DNA from: Lachnospiraceae bacterium
Lineage (GTDB): Bacteria > Bacillota > Clostridia > Lachnospirales > Lachnospiraceae
DNA length: 64,000 bases
Direction of reading: 5' to 3'
NCBI GenBank assembly: GCA_021200995.1
Contig: JAJQFS010000030.1
Location: 1 to 64,000 of the forward strand
Made by a program: the position numbers and the translations under genes. This document shows positions 9,203 to 17,681 of the stretch, piece by piece. The first letter of the stretch is position 1; every line of letters begins with the position of its first letter. Below the pieces are notes generated by a model, which did no database searches, was not told the DNA's origin, and saw only the letters and a list, made by a program, of their open reading frames with translations.

Positions 9203-10219
9203 TCACTCCACCGCTTTCTCAGCGAACGTCGTGTCTACTAACTCCTCATAGCTCACCGTCTCCTGAAGCTCCCCTGCCTCGATTAATATCTGCTCCAGCA
9301 GTTCAAAGCTCTCCTGCGAGAAAATAAGCGTTTCCGGCCAGGTGTCCTGTGCCGCGTACCGCTCCACGATCAAGATCAGATTTTCCTCCTCTGTCTCTGT
9401 AAACTGAGGCGCGATCACCGCCGCGATTTCCTGAGCGGTATGGCTGTTTACATAGTCCAGTCCACGCTGCAGCGCGTTCACAAATCCCTGCACCGTATCC
9501 GCGTGCTCCTCCAGATAAGAGGCTGTGGCGCTGAACGCCGTGTACGGCACATAACCGGAGGCCTCGCCCAGGGACGCCACGATATAGCCGTCGCCCTTGA
9601 CCTCCAGGGAAGTCGCGTACGGCTCGAATTCTATGCTGTACTCCCCTTTCCCGCCGGAAAAGGCTGCCGCAGTGGAGCCGAAATCAATACTTTTATCAAT
9701 ATTGACTTCCTCCGGGTCGATGCCGTTCTTTTTTAAGACATACTCAAAGACCATCTCAGGCATGCCGCCTGCCCTGCCGCCGAGCACCTCTGCGCCAACG
9801 AGCAGCTTCCAGTCAAAGTCCTCAACCGGCTCCCTGGCAACCACGAAATTCCCGGCCCGCTGCGTCAGCTGCGCGAAATTCACGACCGGGTCGTCAATCC
9901 CCTGTACATAGGTGTAAATACTGCTCTCGCTGCCCATGAAACCGATGTCCGCCTCGCCGGTCAGTACCGCCGTCATGGTCTTATCCGCGCCAAAGCCGGT
10001 CGCCAGATCCAGCTCGATGCCCTCCTCCGTAAAATATCCTTCCTCGATTGCCACATACATGGGCGCGTAAAAGATGGAATGAGCCACCTCGTTAAGCGTC
10101 ACCTTTTCCAAGTTCTGCGAGGAGCCTGAAGTACTGCCTTTCTGCGTACACCCTGTAAGCGCCGCCGCGCACAGAAGCGCCGCCAGAACGCAGACCCCTG
10201 TTTTTTTCAAAGAAATCAT
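9203..10219 (-). CDS. NMT1/SsuA-type ABC transporter substrate-binding lipoprotein
   Basis: The extracytoplasmic binding subunit of an ABC importer of the NMT1/THI5-like group, whose known substrates include sulfonates, taurine and thiamine precursors. A lipoprotein signal ends in the lipobox LTGC, then a Ser/Gly linker. The fold begins LNEVAHSIFYAPMYVAIEEGYF, typical of SsuA/ThiY proteins, and continues with the GEADIGFMGS segment. The frame can be read from a TTG further upstream, but GGAGG sits just before two ATG codons; I chose the second (10219), and 10222 is the alternative. No permease or ATPase gene is adjacent and a terminator follows, so this is an orphan that must use components encoded elsewhere. 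The substrate cannot be told from sequence. Confidence 0.82.
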   Translation of the reverse strand: MISLKKTGVCVLAALLCAAALTGCTQKGSTSGSSQNLEKVTLNEVAHSIFYAPMYVAIEEGYFTEEGIELDLATGFGADKTMTAVLTGEADIGFMGSESSIYTYVQGIDDPVVNFAQLTQRAGNFVVAREPVEDFDWKLLVGAEVLGGRAGGMPEMVFEYVLKKNGIDPEEVNIDKSIDFGSTAAAFSGGKGEYSIEFEPYATSLEVKGDGYIVASLGEASGYVPYTAFSATASYLEEHADTVQGFVNALQRGLDYVNSHTAQEIAAVIAPQFTETEEENLILIVERYAAQDTWPETLIFSQESFELLEQILIEAGELQETVSYEELVDTTFAEKAVE

Positions 10220-10296
10220 CATGACCTCCAAAAAATCTCATGCTCCATCATATGCAGCCGGACGGAGGAAGGTTCATAATGACATCAGATACGAAA

Positions 10297-11501
10297 CTAT
10301 TTCAGACTCATGAGCCGCGACTCCAGTCTGAGGCATGTTCTCTGCAGCACGGGATACACTATGTCGCTTATACGATGAAGAAGCTTTTGCAGTGTGCTTT
10401 GATAAACCGCGCCCGCGATCGCGGTACATACAAAATAGAAACCGGCCAGCAAAAGCACCCATAATACAATATGTCCATACCCGAAGCGAAGATAAATACG
10501 TTGAAATATATATGGTCTCAGATACGATCTTACCAGTATATTTTCATGAATAATATAGATCAGCAGCGACAGGCCGGAAAGCCAGTTCACAAATTTATTC
10601 TGAAAGCTGGACGTACGGACAAGATTGAAAAGCGCAAACGCCGCCATAATAAAAACGGATTATAGTTGGTGTCCCAGGAACGCAAGGACATACTTAAATA
10701 CGGAAATTTCTGAGAAAATTCCGGTCTCAGCAGGAGAGAGTTTGTGATGAGAAGTCCTCCATAGAATCCGCAAAATGAAACAAGCACAGTCATCATATTC
10801 CGTCTTCTGTCGGACAGCGCCGCTTTTAAATATTTTTTCCCATACGCGACCCCAAAATAGATTGTAATCCAGACAGTCAGTTCAGAGGTTGCGAACCCGG
10901 AAGTTGCAAAAAGTCCATTTACGACACAATTTACAGTGATATATAACGCGCTTAAAAATAACGTGATTCGCAGCAGATGTTGTTTATCCATTCCTTCTAT
11001 GATTTTGTTCAATATAGGATGAATCGCGTAAAATATCATATAGCAGGTAAGATACCAGTTATTGGAAAAGGTCGTCGGAAAAAGTGACTTTATGACCAGC
11101 TGTGGATCGATCGCTTCTCCCCGGACGACACGAAAGAGGATCAGGATGATCACGGATACCACCCAGATATCCACAAGCATATGAAGGATTTTTTTGTAAT
11201 TTGCTTTTTTACTGTCAATCAGAAACCAGGCCGAACACACAAAAAATATCGTATTTCCATTGGATCCAAAGCATCTCATCATGCTTAAAATAATCGCCCG
11301 GATATTTGTGCTGGCGACACTCACATCCATGACATAATCCGCGTATGGAACATATACATTCCTGTCACTTAAAGTCTGCGTCACATGATTGATCACGATC
11401 AGAAAAATGGCAAAAACCTTCAGTAATTCAATGGCAGATTGCCTGTCAGCGTTTCCTGCGGCCTTAGAAATGCCGGTCTTGTTGTCATGTAATCCTTTCA
11501 T
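10297..11501 (-). pseudogene. acyltransferase-3 family membrane protein, frameshifted
   Basis: A membrane O-acyltransferase of the acyltransferase-3 family (OatA-like and polysaccharide-acetylating relatives). The N-terminus shows the family signature AIELLKVFAIFLIVINHV, then several membrane spans (about ten over the whole repaired protein). The frame runs to NYNPF near 10656 and is then lost. Continuity resumes in another frame with IMAAFALFNLVR at about 10650 and ends at 10297. The break sits at a run of five T on the coding strand (10651-10655); six would restore one protein of about 400 residues. GGTGGAG precedes the ATG. It may be a sequencing error, a slippage switch or a true mutation. 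No neighbouring polysaccharide genes reveal the acceptor. Confidence 0.75.
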
Positions 11502-11582
11502 ACTCTATTCTCCACCTCAAACCCGTATGGACTTCCGATCATAGTCCCTTAAAACTGCTCCCTGCGTTCACGAGAGCTTATG

Positions 11583-12365
11583 TTATACCATATCCATCGC
11601 AAACAGCGCCGCTCCCAGCGCGCCGTTTAGCTGTGCGCTTTCGCTGATCACCAGGCTTGTACCCAGCTTTTCCTCCAGCGTCTTCACCAGACCCAGATTT
11701 CTGGACACGCCGCCGGTCATCATGAATTTTTCCTGGCCGTCCACCCGTTTTAAAAGGGAAGCTGTTTTCACTGCCACCGCCTTATTCAGGCCATGAGCAA
11801 TGTCGTCCGGCGCTTTATTCTGCGCGATCAGGGAAACCACCTCAGACTCCGCGAAAACCGTGCACATGCTGGAGATTGTGATATCCTCTTTATAATGAAG
11901 TCCCAGCTGGCTCATCTCATCCAGGCTCATTTCCAGCGTGCGGGCCATCATTTCCAGAAAACGGCCCGTCCCGGCGGCGCACTTGTCATTCATGACGAAG
12001 TTCACCACGTTTCCTTCCTCATCCAGGCGGATTACCTTGCTGTCCTGCCCGCCGATATCGATCACGGTGCGGACCTCAGGATCCAGAAAATGGGCGCCGC
12101 GCGCGTGACAGGTGATCTCCGTAATGCTCTTGTCTCCGAACTGAATCGCCGTCCTGCCATAGCCGGTGGTAACCACCGCGTCGATGTCCTCGCGAGCAAG
12201 ACCAGCGCTCCTTAGCGCCTCCTCAAGTGCCCGCTCCGCGCCCAGCGCCGCACCCGCGCCGGTTGGCAGGATGATGCCAGCAATCATTTCCTTTTCCCGG
12301 TTTAAAATCACCACATCCGTGCTGGTGGAACCGCTGTCCACGCCCACAAAATATCCTTTCTTCAT
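11583..12365 (-). CDS. 2-hydroxyacyl-CoA dehydratase activase (HgdC-like)
   Basis: An ATP-dependent activator that passes one electron to a partner 2-hydroxyacyl-CoA dehydratase. It is an ASKHA-fold protein of about 260 residues with phosphate-binding motif GVDSGSTSTD, the IDIGGQDSK motif, and the two cysteines expected to hold the dimer-bridging 4Fe-4S cluster (NDKCAAGTG and SSMCTVFAESEV). The start is the ATG at 12365 with AAGGAG a few bases upstream. The same reading frame is open further upstream and encodes the C-terminal part of the preceding HgdB-like subunit, so a fused product is possible by reading through. Last gene of the operon. Confidence 0.88.
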   Translation of the reverse strand: MKKGYFVGVDSGSTSTDVVILNREKEMIAGIILPTGAGAALGAERALEEALRSAGLAREDIDAVVTTGYGRTAIQFGDKSITEITCHARGAHFLDPEVRTVIDIGGQDSKVIRLDEEGNVVNFVMNDKCAAGTGRFLEMMARTLEMSLDEMSQLGLHYKEDITISSMCTVFAESEVVSLIAQNKAPDDIAHGLNKAVAVKTASLLKRVDGQEKFMMTGGVSRNLGLVKTLEEKLGTSLVISESAQLNGALGAALFAMDMV

Positions 12366-13228
12366 TCTCTTCTCCTTACGCACCGTTTCATTGTCCGACA
12401 GGCTTTCCGCGAAGGCCTCCAGCCTGGTCAGAAGCTGGCCGCTGCTCTGCAGCGTATAATCCGACTCGATTTTCAGAAGCGGTACCGCCGCCTTCAGCTT
12501 GATTTCAGAATACTCAAAGCTGTAGAAATCACAGAATTTGACTGTATGATAAATAATCCCTTTCAGCGTTGGATCATTGTATAACTGCTTCCTGCCGGTG
12601 TTGTCCACCATTCGCATACAGGGAAGCTGGCCCAGAAGCCGGGCAGCATACCAGTCCAGCAGCCCATCATAGTCCAGCTCCTGTGGCGGCGGCACCTCTC
12701 CTGCTGTCCGGTTGCCGACACAGCTCTCATTTCTGACCGGATACGGCATGGAGCGGCTTGAAACAGCTCCTCTCCCATCCGCGCTCCCAGAACGCTGATA
12801 TGCGGCTGCGCATCCAGCATTTTACTGCCAAAGACAGAGCGGAATTTTCCCTCATCAAAGCTGCTGCCCCGGTAGGCTCCATAAGCCTCAATCAGACCCT
12901 TTAGCTCCGACACGGCTCTCTCCCTGCTGCAGGTGCCGCCGCTGTGGAGCATGTCCATCAGATAAAGGAAATCCATCTGCCCGCTGTCCTTTAAAACGTC
13001 ATACACACTGCGAATGGTATCACAGCAGTTGACTAAAATCAGCTCCTTCACCTTTCCGCTTAAAACACTCTCCAGCAGCGCCTTGCCAAACCCGCACAGG
13101 TTTGGGTGCGCCATCTGCTCCGCCCGCTCAAAGCTTTCCGGCATCTCATTTAAAATGGCGCAGTCCGCGCCCATGGCCTGCAGAAGCTCCACCGGAGTAT
13201 ATTTACAGATATAATATAATTTGTTCAT
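12366..13228 (-). pseudogene. HgdB-like 2-hydroxyacyl-CoA dehydratase subunit, frameshifted
   Basis: The first part (from 13228) gives an HgdB-like N-terminus with the Cys motifs NLCGFGKAL and VNCCDTIRSVYDVL and runs to GARMGEELFQA. The frame then fails near 12750. Another frame continues exactly as the family does (MPYPVRNESCVGNR, then YTLQSSGQLLTRLEAFAESL). A single missing base, for example CC for CCC before ATGCCG, would restore it. After the family C-terminus there is no stop: the frame continues through ETVRKEKR straight into the activase start. Thus the repaired gene would encode either a fusion or a subunit whose stop has been lost. The RBS AGGAGG precedes the ATG, 14 bp after the upstream subunit gene. 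Confidence 0.72.
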
Positions 13229-13242
13229 TCACTCCTCCTGCG

Positions 13243-14499
13243 CTACCCCAGCATCTCCAGAAACGCTCCCAGTCTGGTCGAAGTCTGTCCTTCCCCGCCA
13301 TAGCTCTGGTCGCACCCGTCTCCGTCCAGAATTAAAAGCGGGATCCCCGCCTCCTCAAACCTCTTTTTGGCCAGTCTCGCGCCTCCCAAAGTATGCTTGC
13401 AGCCCCAGTGGGCGAACCATACCACACCGTCAGCGCCTGTCTCCTGCGCATGGCGGATGCCCGCCTCAATTCTGCGGCTGATTCCACCATTTAAATTATG
13501 ATAAACCATCCGCCGGGCCATGGATTCATAAGGCTTCTCCGGGTCCAGATCCCCGTCATATACCTGCGCCAGTTCACAGCCCACGATCTGCGCGTTCTCC
13601 TGAAAAGCCAGAGCCTCACGCACCGACGACGACCAGAAGGGAATGGTGTGCATCCAGTAAATCCGTTTTCCCCTGGCCGGGCCGGCCTTTTCCACGTCTC
13701 GAAGCAGCATTTCCGTATATTTTTCTTCTTCCCTGCTGCCCAGCAAAATATTCTGTGTCATACCCGCGTACAGAGGCGTGACCAGATCGGTCGGGATATA
13801 TTTTCCGGCGCGGGCTTTCTGAAACCGCTGAAAATTTTTCAGCGACCTGCTGCTTGAGGCGACTCTCTCTTTCAGCCGTTCCTCATCAATCTTTCGCCCT
13901 GTCTGCTCTTCCAGAAAGGCCGCGAGCTCCTTTAACTGATCCGCCACATACCGGACATTTTCCTCATTCTGCTTTAACGGTACGTCAATAAAAAAAGAGG
14001 GAACCTGATACAGGTCAGCCAGTGCGCGGAAGGTCACCAGGTTGGCGTCACAGATCAGGTTCGTATACACAATACAGCGCGGCCTGGGTAATAATCCCTT
14101 CTTCGCCGCGCCTAAGAATGTTTTATGATAGCTGCACAGAGTCTCCGAAATACCGTCGCTTAAAGCCTGCTCCATACAGAAGCCCTCCGCCTTGGAAGCC
14201 GAAACATAGCAGGAAAAAGCCTCCGCGTTGTACGGGCTTAAGCCCGTCTCCAGAAGAAGCTCGCAGGAAGTAAAAATGCTGACGATCGCGGAATCCTCCG
14301 GATTTTTCAGCGGCTTCAGCATCGTATCCATCATCAGCTTTGCCAGATACCGGTCCGCGGGCATCAGCCTCCGGTCCGGCAATAACCGAAATTTCAGCCC
14401 CTGCGCCTCCCACCCGGTTTTTAAGAGTGTCCGCGCCTTTTCGGGGCTGTCCTCACATAATTTTTCCACCGTATGGCCAAATGTCTCTATGATCTCCAT
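13243..14499 (-). CDS. 2-hydroxyacyl-CoA dehydratase subunit D family protein
   Basis: A 418-residue HgdB/FldB-type subunit. These enzymes use a 4Fe-4S cluster and a ketyl radical to remove water from (R)-2-hydroxyacyl-CoA. Candidate cluster cysteines are in FTSCELLLE, TNLICDANLV and AHWGCKHT. The C-terminal end DGDGCDQ...GQTSTRLGAFLEML matches the family's usual GQxxTRLExFxEML ending. With the next gene it would form the two-subunit dehydratase, activated by the downstream HgdC-like protein. No CoA-transferase, ligase or 2-hydroxyacid dehydrogenase lies near, so the substrate is unknown. The start codon lies one base after the stop of the AAA protein gene, implying co-transcription. Confidence 0.82.
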   Translation of the reverse strand: MEIIETFGHTVEKLCEDSPEKARTLLKTGWEAQGLKFRLLPDRRLMPADRYLAKLMMDTMLKPLKNPEDSAIVSIFTSCELLLETGLSPYNAEAFSCYVSASKAEGFCMEQALSDGISETLCSYHKTFLGAAKKGLLPRPRCIVYTNLICDANLVTFRALADLYQVPSFFIDVPLKQNEENVRYVADQLKELAAFLEEQTGRKIDEERLKERVASSSRSLKNFQRFQKARAGKYIPTDLVTPLYAGMTQNILLGSREEEKYTEMLLRDVEKAGPARGKRIYWMHTIPFWSSSVREALAFQENAQIVGCELAQVYDGDLDPEKPYESMARRMVYHNLNGGISRRIEAGIRHAQETGADGVVWFAHWGCKHTLGGARLAKKRFEEAGIPLLILDGDGCDQSYGGEGQTSTRLGAFLEMLG

Positions 14500-14500
14500 G

Positions 14501-16135
14501 TCATCCGTCTGTCTCCGGTTTCAGGATCTCAATCCTGCACCGGTGCACCTTGTCCTTTCTCCAATACCCTATTCCAACCAGAATGATTCTCCCGGTGGTT
14601 TTCGGCTGTTCCCCAAGCTTTCCCTGAAATTTCAGAGCGTAATTCCTGTTCTTAATCTGTTTCAGAGCTTCCTGAGGAGTATCATCCACCTTGAGTTCAA
14701 TGATGATGCCGTCATCCGAGGGATTATGAGGATAGAAAATATAATCCACATATCCTGTCCCGGCCTGGTCTTCCCGCTCCATGTAATATCTGTTTCTCGC
14801 CGCGATATAAGCAAGCTTCACACTGCCGGACAGCTCCGCCTCATCATTGTACGCTTTCAAAGGAGATTCTGTCGTATGCACAATGGCCAGCATCTTTCCT
14901 ACCGTCTCCTCATCGCCGTCTAAAGTTGCCTGCAGGATACGGGCAGATTCCTTTTCCAGCTCACGCATATAACTGTATTCTGGCTCTTCCTGAATAATTC
15001 TGTCAAATTCTTCCCACAATTCTCTGTTCGGGATTCTTACACAGCCTTTAGAATAATTCAGATAACCATACACCGTCATGGCGGAAAGAATTTCATTCCG
15101 CCTCTTCAGAACGGGCGCAGTAGTTGCGTATTCCGAAATATTGGCTTTCACCGGCTCACCGGCCACAAGAAGCATGACCGCTTCTCTCACACCGTCAATA
15201 TCATTCAGGACATAATCCTTAAGCTCCTCATACTCTCCCGCCTTCGGCCAGTAATTTCCTATTTTATTCTGTGTCAGAGCAGACACCACCGAATTGGGAT
15301 TGTACAGGCTGCTTTTCCTGTCCCTGTCATACCCGTCATACCAGTCTGCCAGTTCCTGACGGGAAAAGGCCGGGCAATCGCAGTTTTTCAGATATCGCTG
15401 GTATAATTCATCAACCTCCCTGTCGGTAAAACCGAAATAATCGCTGTACATGTCACTGTTCGCCATGTTCAGCTCCATGAAATGATTCATCGTATCGCTG
15501 GCCGAATACTTCCTGATCGGCAGAACTCCGGTCATATAGGCCAGCTCCACATATGCCCTGCCTTTTGTTATGCCCCCAAGAAAAGCGGTGAATTTTCCTC
15601 TGTCTTCTTCCGTAAAGTAATTTTTATGGAACACATAATCCCATTCATCAAAAATCAAAATAAACTTTTCATTTTTATTTGCCAGCGATACAATCCGCAG
15701 AGTGGCGCCCATGGAATCTTCCCTGCGGATTTTCGCGTTAGGGTAAGCTTCACTCAAATCATCAAACAACCGGCCTTTAATCGTACCAATATATTCCTGA
15801 TAAGATCCACAATTATCTACATCCCTGCTGAAATCAATATAAATCAGATTATGCTGATTTAAATGCTTCTCATAGCCTTCCTTTTCAGCAATCTTTAAGT
15901 GGGAAAATACCTCTTTTGCGTCTGCTCCCCTGCCAAAAAAGGAACCGATCATAGCGGCCACCATGGATTTTCCAAACCTTCTCGGTCTGGTAATAGAAAT
16001 GTAATTCCGCCCATGCTCCAGCAGGAAAATCATCTCCTTAAGCATTTCGGTTTTGTCTACAAAATATGGCTTCACCGTTTCGCTTTTATACAGTTCAAGG
16101 ACATCCTCCGGATTCAGATAATAACCCATTTGCAT
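14501..16135 (-). CDS. AAA-ATPase-like / PD-(D/E)XK nuclease family protein
   Basis: A 544-residue protein of the large, poorly characterised family joining an AAA-ATPase-like domain (PF09820 type) to a C-terminal PD-(D/E)XK domain (PF08011 type). The P-loop reads TRPRRFGKSM (about residues 49-58), the family's usual variant, followed by a Walker B-like FILIFDEWD. The nuclease-like core is near the C-terminus: GYVDYIFYP then DDGIIIELKVD, whose D-ExK fits a metal site. Such genes are often multicopy in Clostridia and Bacteroidetes, and their role is unknown. It directly precedes the dehydratase gene (1-bp gap), probably by accident of operon structure. Confidence 0.82.
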   Translation of the reverse strand: MQMGYYLNPEDVLELYKSETVKPYFVDKTEMLKEMIFLLEHGRNYISITRPRRFGKSMVAAMIGSFFGRGADAKEVFSHLKIAEKEGYEKHLNQHNLIYIDFSRDVDNCGSYQEYIGTIKGRLFDDLSEAYPNAKIRREDSMGATLRIVSLANKNEKFILIFDEWDYVFHKNYFTEEDRGKFTAFLGGITKGRAYVELAYMTGVLPIRKYSASDTMNHFMELNMANSDMYSDYFGFTDREVDELYQRYLKNCDCPAFSRQELADWYDGYDRDRKSSLYNPNSVVSALTQNKIGNYWPKAGEYEELKDYVLNDIDGVREAVMLLVAGEPVKANISEYATTAPVLKRRNEILSAMTVYGYLNYSKGCVRIPNRELWEEFDRIIQEEPEYSYMRELEKESARILQATLDGDEETVGKMLAIVHTTESPLKAYNDEAELSGSVKLAYIAARNRYYMEREDQAGTGYVDYIFYPHNPSDDGIIIELKVDDTPQEALKQIKNRNYALKFQGKLGEQPKTTGRIILVGIGYWRKDKVHRCRIEILKPETDG

Positions 16136-16372
16136 TTCACCTCCCCTGCAAACGCTCCAACTCTTTCCTTTAAATTATCATAACGCGGCGCACATTTCAA
16201 TATCCACTTCCGCAAACTCCGTCTATCATTTTCATTTCAAACATGCTATACTCATTTTCAAAGAAAGCGAGGATAATCGATTGCTGTCAAAACCTGTAAA
16301 AACAATTCTCCATGCGCTCTCTTACGGGGACGACCTGCGGGAAATTCACAAAAAATTTCGACTGTGAATACG

Positions 16373-16401
16373 TTGACATCCAATTTCACTTTTTCTATAA
16401 T
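16373..16401 (+). promoter_or_regulatory. perfect-consensus promoter of serC
   Basis: TTGACA (16373-16378), 17-bp spacer, TATAAT (16396-16401). Both boxes match the sigma-A consensus exactly. GGGAGG (16416-16421) is the ribosome binding site, so the leader is only about 20 nt and leaves no room for a riboswitch. Confidence 0.9.
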
Positions 16402-16427
16402 AGGGGAAGCAAAAAGGGAGGCATATT

Positions 16428-17516
16428 ATGATGAAATACAATCGAACCTACAACTTTTCCGCCGGTCCCGCGACCATGCCGGAGCCGGTGTTGGAGGAAA
16501 TCCGCGACGAGATGATGAATTATCAGGGCAGCGGCATGTGCGTGATGGAGATGTCCCACCGCTCCAAAGAATTTATCAAAATCGCCAGCGAGGCCGAACA
16601 GGATCTGCGCGACCTGATGCGGATCCCTGATAATTATAAGGTACTCTTCATCCAGGGCGGCGCCACGCTTCAGTTTTCCATGATCCCCATGAACCTGATG
16701 AAAAACGGCAAGGCCGTCTACATTGAAACCGGCGCCTGGTCCAAAAAGGCCATCGCGGAAGCCAAAAAAGAAGGCGAAGTCATCATCGCCGCCTCCTCGA
16801 AGGACAAAAACTTCTCCTACATTCCGGATTGCTCCGATTTCGATATTCCGGAAGATACCGACTATGTTTACATCTGCGAGAACGAGACGATCCACGGCCT
16901 GACTTATTCCGAGCTGCCCAACACCAAAGGGCATGTCCTGGTCTCTGATCAGTCCTCCATGTTCCTCTCCCGCCCTTGCAACGTCTCCGACTACGGCCTG
17001 ATCTACGCCGGCGTCCAGAAAAATGTGGGACCCGCGGGCATGGTGATCGTCATCATCAGAGAAGATCTGATCCGCGATGACCTGACAAATCTGCCGGTCT
17101 ATATGCAGTACAAGACACACGCCGACAATGATTCCATGTACAACACCCCCAACTGCTGGGCGATCTACGTCTGCGGCAAGGTATTCAAATATCTGAAATC
17201 CCTGGGCGGCCTTGAGGCCATGGCAGCCATCAACGAGGACAAGGCAAAAGTCCTGTACGATTTCCTGGATTCCTCTGCTCTCTTCCACGGAACCGTGGCA
17301 AAGAAGGACCGCAGCCTGATGAACGTACCCTTCGTCACCGGCGATGCCGACCTGGACGCGAAGGTCGTGGCCTACACCAACGCGGCCGGTTTTGACAACC
17401 TGAAGGGGCACCGCTCCGTGGGCGGCCTGCGCGCTTCCATTTATAATGTCATGCCGAAAGAAGGCGTGGAGGCGCTGGTTGCATGCCTGAAACAGTTTGA
17501 AGCGGAGAACAAATAA
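16428..17516 (+). CDS. serC: phosphoserine aminotransferase
   Basis: Converts 3-phosphohydroxypyruvate and glutamate to phosphoserine in cytosolic serine synthesis, and can serve pyridoxal phosphate synthesis. The 362-residue length fits the family. The N-terminal NFSAGPATMPEPVLEE and MEMSHRSKEF motifs and FIQGGATLQFSMIP are diagnostic. The PLP-binding lysine is in YAGVQKNVGPAG, and HRSVGGLRASIYN near the C-terminus is the phosphate-binding end. It stands alone: the frequent partner serA is not beside it. A strong promoter and a terminator make it a single-gene unit. ATG at 16428 is 6 bases after GGGAGG. Confidence 0.96.
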   Translation: MMKYNRTYNFSAGPATMPEPVLEEIRDEMMNYQGSGMCVMEMSHRSKEFIKIASEAEQDLRDLMRIPDNYKVLFIQGGATLQFSMIPMNLMKNGKAVYIETGAWSKKAIAEAKKEGEVIIAASSKDKNFSYIPDCSDFDIPEDTDYVYICENETIHGLTYSELPNTKGHVLVSDQSSMFLSRPCNVSDYGLIYAGVQKNVGPAGMVIVIIREDLIRDDLTNLPVYMQYKTHADNDSMYNTPNCWAIYVCGKVFKYLKSLGGLEAMAAINEDKAKVLYDFLDSSALFHGTVAKKDRSLMNVPFVTGDADLDAKVVAYTNAAGFDNLKGHRSVGGLRASIYNVMPKEGVEALVACLKQFEAENK

Positions 17517-17550
17517 ACCGATTTATGAAAGAATAAGAATTTCCATTATG

Positions 17551-17590
17551 AAAGACAGGATCACCTTGCAACCAGTGACCCTGTCTTTTT
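17551..17590 (+). terminator. serC terminator
   Basis: AAGACAGG-A-TCAC pairs with GTGA-C-CCTGTCTT and is followed by TTT. Located 35 bases past the serC stop. Confidence 0.85.
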
Positions 17591-17681
17591 ATTCTTCATT
17601 ATTGCATTTCATACGCACTCAGGCTGAAATGTATATACTCCGCGGCTGCAATGCGTTTGCTCTTAGTCTGAAACTGCGCCT

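Noticed and set aside
14501..16135. Antiphage defence ATPase-nuclease
   Set aside because: The AAA/PD-(D/E)XK family is widespread and multicopy with no demonstrated defence role, and no defence genes adjoin it.
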